Positions 9,118 through 18,821 are shown, counted from the first letter of the stretch. The stretch is DNA of 64,000 bases from Arthrobacter sp. AL12 (GCF_029960645.1 NZ_JASBQY010000006.1:1-64000); one strand, 5' to 3'. Program-made: numbers and translations. Notes: a model not told the origin generated them from the sequence alone.

Positions 9118-9987
9118 TTAGCGTGCGGCTTCGAGTTCGGCGTACGTGGTGTCATCCAGCACGACGCCGGCCGCGGCCAGGTTCTCTTCGAGGTGCTGGA
9201 TCGAGCCGGTGCCGGGGATCGGCATCATGACGGGGGAGCGGCGCAGCAGCCAGGCCAGGGCCACCTGGGACGTGGTGGCGCCGAGCCGCTGGGCGGCGGC
9301 ATCCAGCGGGCCGCCGGGCCGGGCCAGTTCGCCGGCAGAGATCGGTGCCCAGGGGATGAAGCCGATCCCGTTCTCCTCGGCATAGTTGAGCACGTCCTCG
9401 GAGCTGCGGTCCGTCAGGTTGTAGCGGTTCTGCACGGTGGAGACGGTGAAGTACTTCCCGGCCTCCTCGAGTTCGGCGACGCTCACCTGGGACAGGCCCA
9501 GTGCCTTCACCTTGCCCTCCTTCTGCAGGTCACGAAGCACGGTGAACTGCTCCTCCGGATCCACCTTCGGGTCGATCCGGTGCAGCTGCAGCAGGTCGAG
9601 CGCGTCGACTCTGAGCTTGCGCAGGCTCAGTTCGGTCTGTTGCCGGAGGTATTCGGCGCGGCCCAACGGGACCCATTCATGCGGGCCGGTGCGCGTGAAC
9701 CCGACCTTCGTGGCGATCCGAAGGCCGTCCCGGTAGGGGTGCAGGGCCTCGGCCAGGATCTCCTCGCTGATGTTCGGGCCGTAGGAATCGGCGGTGTCAA
9801 TGAAGTCGACGCCAAGTTCGACGGCGCGGCGGACGACGGCGATGGCGGCCTTGCGGTCCGCCGGCTCGCCCCAGACGCCGTCCCCGACTATGCGCATGGC
9901 GCCGAACCCCAGGCGGTGGACGGTGCCGAGGTCCGTGAGGCCGATCGTGGCGGACAGTTCCGGATGCTGTGAATTGTCTTGGCTCAT
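9118..9987 (-). CDS. Aldo/keto reductase
   Basis: A 289-residue NAD(P)H-dependent oxidoreductase. It shows the catalytic tetrad context [10 protein letters not shown] (Asp and Tyr), ATKVGF (Lys) and [10 protein letters not shown] (His), and the C-terminal cofactor region [17 protein letters not shown]. These enzymes reduce aldehydes and ketones in the cytoplasm. The frame stays open far upstream to 11070, but the conserved family start is MSQDNSQ at 9987, with AAGGAG about 11 bases before it. The physiological substrate is unknown. Confidence 0.92.
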   Translation of the reverse strand: MSQDNSQHPELSATIGLTDLGTVHRLGFGAMRIVGDGVWGEPADRKAAIAVVRRAVELGVDFIDTADSYGPNISEEILAEALHPYRDGLRIATKVGFTRTGPHEWVPLGRAEYLRQQTELSLRKLRVDALDLLQLHRIDPKVDPEEQFTVLRDLQKEGKVKALGLSQVSVAELEEAGKYFTVSTVQNRYNLTDRSSEDVLNYAEENGIGFIPWAPISAGELARPGGPLDAAAQRLGATTSQVALAWLLRRSPVMMPIPGTGSIQHLEENLAAAGVVLDDTTYAELEAAR

Positions 9988-10083
9988 AGCGGCGACAACT
10001 CCTTCAGCCTGCTGAGTATTCCAGCCGCCGACCTGCGCGGCGGGTTTCCCCGCCCGGGGCAGGGACCTGAAGTAAGCTGGGGC

Positions 10084-10902
10084 ATGGCTACCCGGGTATT
10101 GAAAAAGGTTGTTTCCGCCGCCATCACGCTTGGCCTGCTCCTGCTGGGCGGGGTGCCCGCCTCGGCGGCCCCGCCCCGGAACGCCGATCCGGTCGGCATC
10201 GACGTTTCCTGGCCCCAGTGCGGCAAGGCCCTCCCCAAAGAGCCGGCGTTCGCCGTCGTCGGGGTGAACAACGGACTCGCCAACACCACCAACCCGTGCC
10301 TGGCGACCCAGCTCGCCTGGGCCAACACCGCCCCGTCCCCGGCGCTCACCGCCCAGCCCCGGGTGGCACTGTACGTCAACACGGCGAACCCCGGCCTGCA
10401 GGGTTCGTGGTGGCCCGGTTCCAACCGCTACGGAGGCGTTGACGTGGCCAACCCCTACGGTGCCTGCCGCGGCGGAGGCAGCGGCGCGGGCGACTTCCGG
10501 GCCTGCTCCTTCATGTACGGCTACGCGAAGGCCTACGACGACGCCACGATCCGCGGGATCGGCGACCCGGAGAAGTACCTGTGGTGGCTGGACGTGGAGA
10601 CCGAAAACAGCTGGCAGCCGGACAAGGCCGCCAATGTCGCGGACCTCGAGGGTATGGCCGCCTATTTCACCAGCATCCACGCGAAGGTCGGCCTGTACTC
10701 CACCGGCTACCAGTGGAACCAGATTGCCGGCACGGTCTCGTCCAGCAGCCCGCTCGCGGGTCTGCCCAGCTGGCTGGCGGGGGCTCGGTCGCTCACAAGC
10801 GCAAAATCCAACTGCTCGTTGCCGGCGCTCACCCCCGGCAGCCGCGTCGCCCTGACGCAGTACGTCTCGTCCGGGCTGGACTACAACTACTCCTGCCCCT
10901 GA
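10084..10902 (+). CDS. Secreted protein, possible GH25-like or DUF1906-like fold
   Basis: A 272-residue protein with a clear Sec signal peptide ([19 protein letters not shown], then PASAAP, cleaved near residue 30). The mature part begins [12 protein letters not shown] and includes [13 protein letters not shown] and [12 protein letters not shown]. These recall the beta/alpha-barrel strand ends of glycoside hydrolase 25 lysozymes (the DVSxxQ and DxE motifs). At least four Cys suggest disulfides. A cell-wall hydrolase is possible but not proven. ATG at 10084 fits the signal peptide; the open frame before it is not coding-like. Confidence 0.75.
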   Translation: MATRVLKKVVSAAITLGLLLLGGVPASAAPPRNADPVGIDVSWPQCGKALPKEPAFAVVGVNNGLANTTNPCLATQLAWANTAPSPALTAQPRVALYVNTANPGLQGSWWPGSNRYGGVDVANPYGACRGGGSGAGDFRACSFMYGYAKAYDDATIRGIGDPEKYLWWLDVETENSWQPDKAANVADLEGMAAYFTSIHAKVGLYSTGYQWNQIAGTVSSSSPLAGLPSWLAGARSLTSAKSNCSLPALTPGSRVALTQYVSSGLDYNYSCP

Positions 10903-11036
10903 GCCGCCCGCTGCATGGGCAGCGCCACAGCGGAGGCAGAAATAACCCGGGGCCCGGCGTCGTTGTCGACAGTGTGCCCGCGCCGGGATCCGGTGCGGCA
11001 CCTGAGACTTCCCCGCTACGAAAGGCCGGCTTTTCC

Positions 11037-12026
11037 GTGACTGTTCCGCTTTCCATCCTTGACCTGGCAACCATCGGCAAGGGCCAGACGGCGGCAGAGA
11101 GCCTCGCGGGGAGCGTCGCCATGGCCCAGCTTGCTGAGCAGCTGGGGTACCGGCGGGTCTGGTATGCCGAGCACCACAACATGTCGGCCATCGCCTCCTC
11201 GGCCACGAGTGTGCTGATCGCCCATGTCGCCGCGCAGACCGGGAGCATCCGGCTCGGAGCCGGCGGCGTGATGCTGCCCAACCACTCGCCGCTGACCATC
11301 GCCGAGCAGTTCGGCACCCTGGAGACCCTGCACCCGGGCCGGATCGACCTGGGCCTGGGCCGGGCGCCCGGCAGTGACCAGAACACGCTGCGGGCCCTGC
11401 GCCGCGACCCGATGTCCTCGGACAGCTTCCCGCAGGACGTGCTGGAGCTGCAGGGCTACCTGACCGGCCCCACCCGCATTCAGGGCGTGGAAGCCACCCC
11501 CGGCAGGGGCACCGACGTGCCGCTGTACATCCTGGGATCCTCGCTGTTCGGGGCCCGGCTCGCCGCGCAGCTGGGCCTGCCGTACGCCTTCGCCTCGCAC
11601 TTCGCGCCCAACGCGCTGCAGGACGCCGTCGCGATCTACCGCCGCGACTTCCAGCCGTCCGCGCAGCTGGACGCCCCGCACGTGATCGCCGGCGTCAACG
11701 TCATTGCGGCCGATTCCGCGGCCGAGGCGCAGCGGATGTTCCAGGCCACCAAGCGCGCCCGCGTCTCGCTGTTCTTCGGCAACGGCCGCGAGTTCAGCGA
11801 CGACGAGGCGGACATGATCCTGGATTCGCCGCAGGGCCAGCACGTGGCCCAGATGATGAAGTATTCTGCCGTGGGCACCCCGGACGCCGTGCTGGAATAC
11901 CTGGACGAATTCACCGCCCACGCCGACGCCGACGAGCTCATCGTGGCGCACCAGAGCACCGGCACCGAAGCCCGGCTGCGCTCCGTGCAGCTGCTGGCCG
12001 ACGTCGCCGGACTGGTCCGGGTGTAG
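11037..12026 (+). CDS. LLM-class flavin-dependent oxidoreductase (MsnO8-like)
   Basis: A 329-residue bacterial-luciferase-like monooxygenase. Diagnostic stretches are [32 protein letters not shown] and [16 protein letters not shown], as in the MsnO8 subfamily. Such enzymes use reduced flavin supplied by a separate reductase. I chose GTG at 11037 ([11 protein letters not shown]) because it starts the conserved fold and has GAAAGG upstream; the open frame to 10581 is an extension that overlaps the previous gene. The substrate cannot be inferred from the neighbours. Confidence 0.88.
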   Translation: MTVPLSILDLATIGKGQTAAESLAGSVAMAQLAEQLGYRRVWYAEHHNMSAIASSATSVLIAHVAAQTGSIRLGAGGVMLPNHSPLTIAEQFGTLETLHPGRIDLGLGRAPGSDQNTLRALRRDPMSSDSFPQDVLELQGYLTGPTRIQGVEATPGRGTDVPLYILGSSLFGARLAAQLGLPYAFASHFAPNALQDAVAIYRRDFQPSAQLDAPHVIAGVNVIAADSAAEAQRMFQATKRARVSLFFGNGREFSDDEADMILDSPQGQHVAQMMKYSAVGTPDAVLEYLDEFTAHADADELIVAHQSTGTEARLRSVQLLADVAGLVRV

Positions 12027-12264
12027 GCCGGCCCGAGCGCGTCCTGGAGCCGCGCGGCGCGGCAGGAGGGCAATTCCTGAGCCAATAACCGGCCCTGTGT
12101 GACGCGGCCGGCGCAGGGCCAACCCCGTCATGTGCCCTGCGGATGTTACACAGCTGCAACCGCTGGGACACCCGCGCGAAACCGGGGTTTTGGAGGATAA
12201 TGGGAGTACGTCCTTCACGGACGGTCTCATGCAGGCATTGGGGAATACTCGAAGGACTCCGCAC

Positions 12265-14892
12265 ATGCCCACTCCCCGCAACCAGTCCCTGACCGACTCT
12301 GCCCTCCAGACGAAATCCCTGCCGCTGGGCCTGCTCCGTGCTTTCGTGCAGACCGACGCCGCCGACGACGGGCTGACGCCACAACTGCTGGCCGAACTCA
12401 AGATCCTGGCCCGCACCCCCGGTCTGCTCGTGGCCTGCAACTACGGCGGGACCCTGTGCGCCGCGGAAGGCACCTCCACCGAGACCCTGCCGCTGGGCAG
12501 CGCCGCGATTGCGCTCCGGGCCCTGGCCGCCCTCCCGAACACCCACGCGGCCGTCATCTCCGGGCGTTCCCTGCGCGATCTGGCCGCCGTCTCTCGGCTG
12601 CCGGCGGAGGTGCATCTGGTCGGCTCGCACGGCGCCGAATTCGATATGGGGTACGCCCACGGGCTCTCGCTCGCCACGGAATCCGTGCTCCAGCAGGCCA
12701 GCCAGGCACTCGCCGAAACCGTCGGCGCGTACCGCGGCATCACCATCGTGCGAAAACCCGTGGCCGTGTCCGTGCACACGCGGCCGGCCGCCCCCGACGT
12801 CGCCGCGATAGCCGCCGAGCAGGCCGAGGCGATCGCCCGGGCGCACGGGCTGTCCTTCATCGTGGACGGCTCGGTCCTGGACCTGTCCGTGGTGGAGCCG
12901 GCCAAGGGCGCCGCCCTCGAACACCTGCGCTCCATGCTCGGCGCCAGCGCCGCCCTGTACGCGGGGGACGCCGCCAGCGATGAGCAGGCGATGGCAACCC
13001 TGCGCGGGCCGGACATGGCCCTGCGGGTGGGGCAGGGCCCCACCCTGGCCGCGCACCGGCTGCGCGACCCCGAGTCCTTCGCCCGGGTGCTGGCCATCCT
13101 CTTTGAGCTGCGGCGGGCCTGGCTGTTCGGGGAGGACGCCGTCGGCCTGGAGCGGCATTCGATGATCGGCAACGGCGCCTCCACTGCGCTGATCACCCCG
13201 GACGCCAAGATCTGCTGGATGACCCACCCGCTGCCGGACTCGGGGTCCCTCTTTGCGCATCTTCTCGGCGGTGACGCGGCCGGCCACTTTTCGGTGGAAC
13301 CGGTGAAGGCCTCCCAGGTGCTGGGCCAGCGGTATGTGGACAGCACCATGATCGTGGAAACCCGCTGGGCAGACGTCACCGTCACTGACTACCTGGAACC
13401 GGCGCCGGAGGGCGTGACGAGCCTGGTCCGGGTGCTCTCGGGCACGGGAACGGCGCGGATTGTCTTTGCGCCCCGCCCGGACTACGCGAAAGCGCCCTTC
13501 ATCATGGAGGCCCGCCGCGAGGAGCTGCACGTCGTGGGGACCGCGGACCCGATCATGTTGCTCGCCCCCGGCGTCAGCTTCACCCTCACCTCGGACGGCC
13601 GCCACGCGACCGCGACGGCCGACGTCGAACTGCGGCACGGCCCGGTGGTGCTGAACCTGCGCTGCGGCGACACGGAACCCCAGCGCGCGGAACCGCCGGA
13701 GGAGAACTCGCGCCGCGCCGCCGTCGCGCATCATTCCCGGCGGTGGGTGCAGGCGCTGCAGCTGCCGGCCGTGAAACCTTCCCTGGTCCGCCGGTCCGCC
13801 CTGGTGCTCCGCGCCCTGGTCCACGAGCCCACCGGCGCCGTGCTGGCGGCGCCGACCACCTCGCTACCGGAGGGGATCGGCGGCACCCGGAACTGGGACT
13901 ACCGGTACTGCTGGCTGCGGGACGGCTCCATGACGGTCAACGCACTGGTGGACCTTGGCTCGACGTCTGAGGCGGAGGGGTTCCTGGCCTGGCTGGGCCG
14001 GATCCTGGCCCACGCCCCCGGGCCGGAGTGGCTGCACCCGCTGTATTCCGTCACCGGGGCGCCGCTGTCCACCGAAGCCATCATCGAGAGCCTCCCCGGA
14101 TACGCGGGCTCCCGGCCGGTCCGGATCGGCAACGCCGCGGACCACCAGGTGCAGCTGGACGTGTTCGGGCCGATCGCCGAGCTGATCGACGCCCTGAGCG
14201 CGCGGCAGGGGGTGCTGGACGACGCGCACTGGGAGCTGATGGTCCAGATGGCCTCGGCCGTGCTGGCCCGCTGGCACGAGGCGGACCACGGGATCTGGGA
14301 AGCCAGGCGGGCACCCCGGCACCACATCTACACCAAGGTGATGTGCTGGGTGGCGCTGGACCGGGCGCTGCGCACCGCGGCGCGGCACGGCCGGACGCCC
14401 CTGCCGGAGTGGGAGCCGACGGCGGCGGTCATCCGGGAGGAGGTCCTGCGCGAGGGCTGGGATGAGAGCGCAGCGTCCTACACCGTGGCCTACGACAGCC
14501 CAGACCTGGACGCCGCGGTGCTGCACATCGGGCTCTCCGGGCTCCTGGATGTTTCCGATCAGCGCTTCCTGGACACCGTCACGGCGGTGGAACGGGAACT
14601 GCGCGTGGGGCCCACCGTGTTCCGCTACCGGTACGACGACGGCCTGCCGGGCCTGGAGGGCGGCTTCCACATCTGCACCACCTGGCTGATCGAGGCCTAC
14701 GTGGCGGTGGGGCGGATTGAGGAGGCATGGGACCTGTTCGACCAGCTGGTCAACCTGTTCGGGCCCACCGGGCTGCTGCCGGAGGAGTACGACCCGGGCA
14801 CCGAGACGCACCTGGGCAACCACCCGCAGGCGTACTCGCACCTGGGCTTCATCCGCTGCGCGCGGCTGCTGGACGCACTGCCGGCGAACTAA
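12265..14892 (+). CDS. Degenerate trehalose-phosphatase domain fused to GH15 glycoside hydrolase
   Basis: An 875-residue two-domain protein. Residues about 40-270 have the OtsB/HAD trehalose-6-phosphate phosphatase fold, with ISGRS (motif II) and PAKGAAL (motif III Lys). However, the nucleophile motif expected as DxDGT reads NYGGT at 59-63, and motif IV reads GDAASDE, so the catalytic aspartates are largely lost. Residues about 300-870 form a GH15 domain of the trehalase/glucoamylase type with RNWDYRYCWLRDGSM, the acid GIWEARR and the base region LLPEEYDP. The hydrolase residues look intact. ATG at 12265 has a GAAGGA site about 8 bases upstream. Probable function: trehalose or alpha-glucan hydrolysis with a regulatory pseudo-phosphatase domain. 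Confidence 0.85.
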   Translation: MPTPRNQSLTDSALQTKSLPLGLLRAFVQTDAADDGLTPQLLAELKILARTPGLLVACNYGGTLCAAEGTSTETLPLGSAAIALRALAALPNTHAAVISGRSLRDLAAVSRLPAEVHLVGSHGAEFDMGYAHGLSLATESVLQQASQALAETVGAYRGITIVRKPVAVSVHTRPAAPDVAAIAAEQAEAIARAHGLSFIVDGSVLDLSVVEPAKGAALEHLRSMLGASAALYAGDAASDEQAMATLRGPDMALRVGQGPTLAAHRLRDPESFARVLAILFELRRAWLFGEDAVGLERHSMIGNGASTALITPDAKICWMTHPLPDSGSLFAHLLGGDAAGHFSVEPVKASQVLGQRYVDSTMIVETRWADVTVTDYLEPAPEGVTSLVRVLSGTGTARIVFAPRPDYAKAPFIMEARREELHVVGTADPIMLLAPGVSFTLTSDGRHATATADVELRHGPVVLNLRCGDTEPQRAEPPEENSRRAAVAHHSRRWVQALQLPAVKPSLVRRSALVLRALVHEPTGAVLAAPTTSLPEGIGGTRNWDYRYCWLRDGSMTVNALVDLGSTSEAEGFLAWLGRILAHAPGPEWLHPLYSVTGAPLSTEAIIESLPGYAGSRPVRIGNAADHQVQLDVFGPIAELIDALSARQGVLDDAHWELMVQMASAVLARWHEADHGIWEARRAPRHHIYTKVMCWVALDRALRTAARHGRTPLPEWEPTAAVIREEVLREGWDESAASYTVAYDSPDLDAAVLHIGLSGLLDVSDQRFLDTVTAVERELRVGPTVFRYRYDDGLPGLEGGFHICTTWLIEAYVAVGRIEEAWDLFDQLVNLFGPTGLLPEEYDPGTETHLGNHPQAYSHLGFIRCARLLDALPAN

Positions 14893-14919
14893 GCGCATCC
14901 CGGGGTTGAACCGGCCAGA

Positions 14920-14986
14920 CCGCTATTCGCGGGCGCCCCTTTGACCGGCGTCCCGCCATTCGCAGACGCCCCGCTATTCGCAGGCG
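14920..14986. repeat. Three imperfect direct repeats at the 3' end of the HNH nuclease gene
   Basis: The motif CCGCTATTCGC occurs at 14920 and 14971, and with one change (CCGCCATTCGC) at 14953; all three are followed by G/A-rich GCG sequence. The copy at 14971 contains the nuclease stop codon and last codons, so the other two look like duplicated gene-tail sequence. Confidence 0.6.
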
Positions 14987-16047
14987 ACACCGTCGCGGTC
15001 GCCGTCCATCTTCTCGCGGTAGCCCGGCTGGCCCGCCCGGAGCGGCGCTGCCCCGGCGGCGCGGGCGGCAGCGCAGTTCGCGTAGTACACGGCCGCCGGT
15101 GCGGGTGGCGCGGCCGGTGCGGGTGCGGCGCCGTCGGCCGGAGGAGGTGGAGCGGCCGGGGACGCCGTCTGGGGTGCGGCCGGTCCCGGTGCTGCCTGGC
15201 CGGCGGGCGCGGCGGTGTCCCGGCAGTCGGCCAGGACCCGTTCCATCGCGTCATGCTCGGCCCGGGTGACCCACAGCCCGTAGCTGGACTTGACCGAGAT
15301 CTGCCGGGCCACGTAGTCGCAGCGGTAGGACTTGTTCGGCGGCAGCCAGGTGGCGGCGTCGCCGTCGCTCTTTTGCTGGTTGGTGGGGCCGTCCACCGCG
15401 AGCAGGTTCAGCGGATCGTTGGCGAAGGAGAGCCGCTGGGCCTCGGTGAGCTGCTGGGCGCCCTTCTGCCAGGCATCGCTGAGCGCCACCACATGGTCGA
15501 TCTGCACGTCCGGGCTGGTGCTGGTGCCGCGGAGGAAGTTGATCAGGGTGGCGGTGTAGGGGTCGTTCAGGATCCCGGAGAGGACAACGCAGTCCCGGGT
15601 GTCGGGCTTGAGGGCGAGATCGGTCAGGTCCCGGCGGAGCATGTCATTGCGGGTATCGCAGCCGTTGCGGTCGGCGTCGGCCCAGGCCTGGCCGAACTGC
15701 TCGCGCGAGTAGCCCGTTTTTGGGGCCCGGCCCTTGATCGGGATCGTGGCCAGCACCTCCAGGGCCTTGCCGGCAGCGGCCGGTTGCAGGGTTGGGGCGC
15801 CCCCGCTTGTGCCGGGGGCCGGTGTGCCGGGGGCCGGTATGCCGGCTTCGGTGGTGGGCGCGAGGCTTCCGGCCGGGGCGCTGGAGCTCGTGACCGGGGC
15901 AGGCGCTGCGGCCGGGGCCGCCCCGGGGTCGGCGCAGGCTGTGGCGGAGACCAGCAGCAGTCCTGCCAGCCCGGCGGCGATCCAGTCGACGGCGCCGGAC
16001 CTGGCGGTGCTGGATCCCGCCGTGCCGCGTGGTCTCACCCTTTGCAA
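14974..16047 (-). CDS. Secreted HNH nuclease (GmrSD C-terminal/DUF1524 type) with excalibur domain
   Basis: A 357-residue exported protein. A signal or lipoprotein leader ends in LLLVSATAC (about residues 27-39), so Cys39 may be lipidated. A Pro/Ala-rich linker follows, then a DUF1524-like HNH domain with the core VQIDHVVALSDAWQKG and an Asn in DPLNLLAVD. A second Pro/Ala linker leads to a C-terminal excalibur calcium-binding domain ending in DGDRDGVACE. Family members are extracellular nucleases. The start is ambiguous between TTG 16047 and GTG 16038. It probably degrades extracellular DNA for nutrients or competition. Confidence 0.88.
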   Translation of the reverse strand: MQRVRPRGTAGSSTARSGAVDWIAAGLAGLLLVSATACADPGAAPAAAPAPVTSSSAPAGSLAPTTEAGIPAPGTPAPGTSGGAPTLQPAAAGKALEVLATIPIKGRAPKTGYSREQFGQAWADADRNGCDTRNDMLRRDLTDLALKPDTRDCVVLSGILNDPYTATLINFLRGTSTSPDVQIDHVVALSDAWQKGAQQLTEAQRLSFANDPLNLLAVDGPTNQQKSDGDAATWLPPNKSYRCDYVARQISVKSSYGLWVTRAEHDAMERVLADCRDTAAPAGQAAPGPAAPQTASPAAPPPPADGAAPAPAAPPAPAAVYYANCAAARAAGAAPLRAGQPGYREKMDGDRDGVACE

Positions 16048-16125
16048 ATCTTCCCCACTTCGTGCTGTTGCCCCCAGGTCTCGGCGGAACAGCCTAAGAC
16101 CGGTCCCAGCCTACCGGCGCCGACA

Positions 16126-16190
16126 GCAACGCGGGGTCACCTCGCGCCCGTGCCGGGGCCCGGAATGGGTACGATCTGACCCCGCGTTGC
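16126..16190. repeat. Dispersed palindromic repeat, copy A
   Basis: Terminal inverted repeats GCAACGCGGGGTCA (16126-16139) and TGACCCCGCGTTGC (16177-16190) match perfectly over 14 bp and enclose 37 bases. The same ends occur at 58834 and 62292. The interior is about four-fifths identical to copy C read on the opposite strand. It lies between the divergent-facing ends of the nuclease promoter region and the AEC transporter gene. Confidence 0.85.
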
Positions 16191-16230
16191 CCCTGGTGCT
16201 GGCATAAGCATGTGCCGGGCGGGGCGGGCG

Positions 16231-17157
16231 TCAGGCAAGCAGCAGCGCGACGCCGATCATGGCCGGCACGGCGACGATGGTCGTGATGAGCACGGTGTCC
16301 TTGGCGACCGTGAGGCCGGTCTGGTACCGGCTGGCAACGACGAAGACGTTCTGCGCCGTGGGCAGGGCCGACGTGACGACGACCGCGAAGAGCGCCTGGT
16401 CCTCCATGCCGAGGGCGAAGCGGGCGAAAACATAGGCCAGCGCCGGGTGGACGATGAGCTTGAAACCGCTGGCCAGAAGGGTGTCGAGGTGCCGGCCGGC
16501 CGAGGCCTGCAGCGGCCGGGAGCCGTTGAGGCTCATCCCGAAGGCCAGCAGCATGGCCGGAATCGCGGCGCCGCCGATCAGGTGGATGGGCTGCATCACC
16601 AGCTCCGGGACCTGCCAGCCTGTCCCCGCGACAAGGAGGCCCAGGCCGGAGCCCACGATCATCGGATTCCGCAGGATCATGAGCCCTAAGCCCAGCGGCG
16701 TGGTCCGGTGGCTGCTGGTGGTGGCGTCGAGGGCCATGAGGAACAGCGGCGTGAAGAACGCCAGCTGGAAGATCAGCAGCGGGGCCACGTAGCTGGCGTC
16801 CCCGAGGACGTAAACGGCGATGGGGATGCCCAGGTTGGCGGAGTTGGCCAGCGAGGCGCCCATGGAGGACACCAGCGATTCCGGCACGGAGCGTTTAAGC
16901 AGGAAGCGGACAATGATAAAGAACAGCGCCGCCGTCGCGATGGCCCCCAACGCTGTGACCAGCAGCGGTGCGGCGAAGATGTCCTGCAGTTTGGCCTTGC
17001 TGAGCGTTTCGAACAGCAGGGCCGGGCTGGCGACGAAGAACGTCAGGGCGCTCAGCACGGAGCGGGCGTTCTCGCCCAGGATGCCGCGCCGGCCGACAAA
17101 CATGCCCACCAGGATGATGCACCAGACCACAAAGAACCCGGCCAGGACCTCTAGCAC
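16231..17157 (-). CDS. AEC-family transporter (auxin efflux carrier type)
   Basis: A 308-residue integral membrane protein with about ten hydrophobic segments in the two-repeat pattern of the AEC/BART superfamily. Typical pieces are NLGIPIAVYVLGD, an N-terminal half glycine-rich break, and LPTAQNVFVVASRY in the C-terminal half. Bacterial members export or import carboxylates such as malate or malonate; the substrate here is unknown. The start is GTG at 17157, without a strong ribosome binding site. Confidence 0.88.
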   Translation of the reverse strand: MLEVLAGFFVVWCIILVGMFVGRRGILGENARSVLSALTFFVASPALLFETLSKAKLQDIFAAPLLVTALGAIATAALFFIIVRFLLKRSVPESLVSSMGASLANSANLGIPIAVYVLGDASYVAPLLIFQLAFFTPLFLMALDATTSSHRTTPLGLGLMILRNPMIVGSGLGLLVAGTGWQVPELVMQPIHLIGGAAIPAMLLAFGMSLNGSRPLQASAGRHLDTLLASGFKLIVHPALAYVFARFALGMEDQALFAVVVTSALPTAQNVFVVASRYQTGLTVAKDTVLITTIVAVPAMIGVALLLA

Positions 17158-17273
17158 GCGGCGGTCCGCGGCAGCGAAGGCGGGGCAGGAGTGGCGGTCA
17201 CCCTCCCAGACTAATCAGCTTTGTTAGTGCCGGGCGCCTGTTGCGGCGGAAGTCCGTCCGCGGCTGAGGGGCG

Positions 17274-17702
17274 TCAGTTGAGCGCGGCGTTGTTCAGCGC
17301 GTACGGCGGGCGCATGATCCCGGGGGTGTGGCCCTCCGCCGGGTCGTTGCCGATCTGGACAATCTTGTTGTCCTTGTCCACATGGACCACCCTGGGGCTG
17401 TAGCCCTTCGCCTCATCCGTGGTCATCTGGGCGTAGGTGATCAGAATGATGATGTCGTTCTCGTGCATGAGGTGCGCGGCAGCACCGTTGATTCCGATCA
17501 CGCCTGAACCGCGCTCGCCGGCAATCGTGTAGGTCTCCAGCCGGGCGCCGTTGGTGACGTCGACGATGGACACCAGTTCGCCGGGAAGGATGTCGGCCGC
17601 TTCCAGCAGATCCAGGTCCACGGTGACCGAACCGACGTAGTGGAGGTCCGCGTGCGTGACCGTGGCGCGGTGGATTTTGGACTTGAATATTGTGCGATTC
17701 AT
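17274..17702 (-). CDS. panD: Aspartate 1-decarboxylase
   Basis: A 142-residue pyruvoyl-dependent enzyme that makes beta-alanine from aspartate for pantothenate and CoA synthesis. The self-cleavage site Gly24-Ser25 is in YVGSVTVD; Lys9 (FKSKIHR) and the NGAAAHL segment match the active site. It is produced as a proenzyme and cleaved at Ser25 to form the pyruvoyl group. It stands alone here, away from panB and panC. Confidence 0.95.
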   Translation of the reverse strand: MNRTIFKSKIHRATVTHADLHYVGSVTVDLDLLEAADILPGELVSIVDVTNGARLETYTIAGERGSGVIGINGAAAHLMHENDIIILITYAQMTTDEAKGYSPRVVHVDKDNKIVQIGNDPAEGHTPGIMRPPYALNNAALN

Positions 17703-17767
17703 AACGGCACCAGTCTAGCGCCGGCCCGCCGGAAGCGCTGTGAGCCAACCGACACCGCCGGCCACCG

Positions 17768-18679
17768 TCACGGGCCGGCGGGCGGGATGGACGCGGCAGT
17801 CTCGGCGAGGATCTCCCGGGCAGCGAGGATGGCCGGCCGCGTGGCGCTGGAGCGCCGCACCGAGGTGAAGATCGTCCGGTGCGGATCACCGGGCAGGGTG
17901 ATCAGCTCCGACGTCGTCCCCCGCCCGGTCCAGACCAGGTCCGGCATGAGCGCCACGGCGTTGCCGGATTCGATCAGCCGGATCTGGGCCTGCAGGTCGG
18001 CCGTCTCGTAGCGGACGTCGGGTTCGAACCCGGCGCTGCGGCAGGCCTGCTCGGCCCAGTGCCGTGACGCCGCCCCGCGCGGCTCCATCACCCAGGCCAG
18101 CCCGGCGGTCTCCGGAAGTGCCGTTACTGCCGGACGCCCGGGGGAACGGGGCGGAACGGCGAGGCGGATCGCATCGCGGGTAAGCCGGAGCCGGTCGAGT
18201 TCGGCGTACCGGGGTGCCGCGTGTCCGGGGTACTGCTCGGCAATCACCAGGTCGAAGTCCCGGGCCCAGGTCTCGTGAAGTGCGGTTTCCGGTTCCCGCT
18301 GGGTCATTTCAATCCTCACTTCGGGATAGCGTGACGACATCCGGGTGAGGGCGTCCGGCATCAGGGCAAGCGCCGCCGACTGGAAGACAGCGATCCGGAC
18401 CGTGCCCGTCACGGTGGTCAGCGAGGCGGCCAGATCAGCCTCGGCCTGTTCCAGTGTTTCCAGCAGCTGCGCCGTGTGGGCCACCAGAACCTCGGCCTGC
18501 GGCGTGAGCTGGACCCGGCGTCCGGTCTTGCGCAGCAGCTCGACGCCGGCTTCCTTTTCCAGGAGGGCCAGCTGCTGTGAGACAGAGGAGGGGCTGTACT
18601 GTAGCGCCTCCGCGACTTCGGCCAGGGTGCCCCGGATCTTCAGTTCGCGCAGCAGGCGCAACCGCCGGACATCCAACAT
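17768..18679 (-). CDS. LysR family transcriptional regulator, probably of the divergent permease and putA
   Basis: A 303-residue LysR-type regulator: N-terminal winged helix (GTLAEVAEALQYSPSSVSQQL, about residues 17-37) and a periplasmic-binding-like effector domain. The start was placed at ATG 18679 because AAAGGA (18686-18691) ends 6 bases before it but abuts the ATG at 18685. It is divergent from an amino-acid permease, with putA next, which suggests it senses proline or a related amino acid. A nested inverted repeat in the divergent region is the likely binding site. The effector is not known. Confidence 0.9.
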   Translation of the reverse strand: MLDVRRLRLLRELKIRGTLAEVAEALQYSPSSVSQQLALLEKEAGVELLRKTGRRVQLTPQAEVLVAHTAQLLETLEQAEADLAASLTTVTGTVRIAVFQSAALALMPDALTRMSSRYPEVRIEMTQREPETALHETWARDFDLVIAEQYPGHAAPRYAELDRLRLTRDAIRLAVPPRSPGRPAVTALPETAGLAWVMEPRGAASRHWAEQACRSAGFEPDVRYETADLQAQIRLIESGNAVALMPDLVWTGRGTTSELITLPGDPHRTIFTSVRRSSATRPAILAAREILAETAASIPPAGP

Positions 18680-18691
18680 CGCCATTCCTTT

Positions 18692-18726
18692 GTGAATTCT
18701 AATGGTTATTGATTAGGAGAATTCAC
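18692..18726. promoter_or_regulatory. Nested inverted repeat, likely LysR operator
   Basis: The outer arms GTGAATTC (18692-18699) and GAATTCAC (18719-18726) are perfect, and the inner arms CTAAT (18699-18703) and ATTAG (18712-18716) are perfect too. The spacing suits a LysR box. The site lies between the LysR gene and the divergent permease. Confidence 0.65.
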
Positions 18727-18756
18727 TTTATCTAATGCAATCCCGGTTGCATACTG
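18726..18756 (+). promoter_or_regulatory. 31-bp promoter element shared with putA (permease copy)
   Basis: This stretch begins CTTTATCTAATG and ends GCATACTG, and matches the putA upstream copy at 20435-20465 at 25 of 31 positions. CATACT is a plausible -10 box. A common element ahead of both genes implies one regulator, probably the adjacent LysR protein. Confidence 0.6.
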
Positions 18757-18821
18757 TTGTCGTTACGTAATTCCCATCACAGGGTGGATTGATGGGTACC
18801 ACACCTGAGCAGGAGACCCTG

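Noticed and set aside
9988..11070. Upstream extension of the aldo/keto reductase frame by about 360 codons
   Set aside because: It is antisense to the secreted protein gene, low-complexity, and the reductase family begins at MSQDNSQ with its own ribosome binding site.
12196..12201. GATAAT as -10 box for the GH15 fusion gene
   Set aside because: No -35 box at a suitable distance; not strong enough to list as a promoter.
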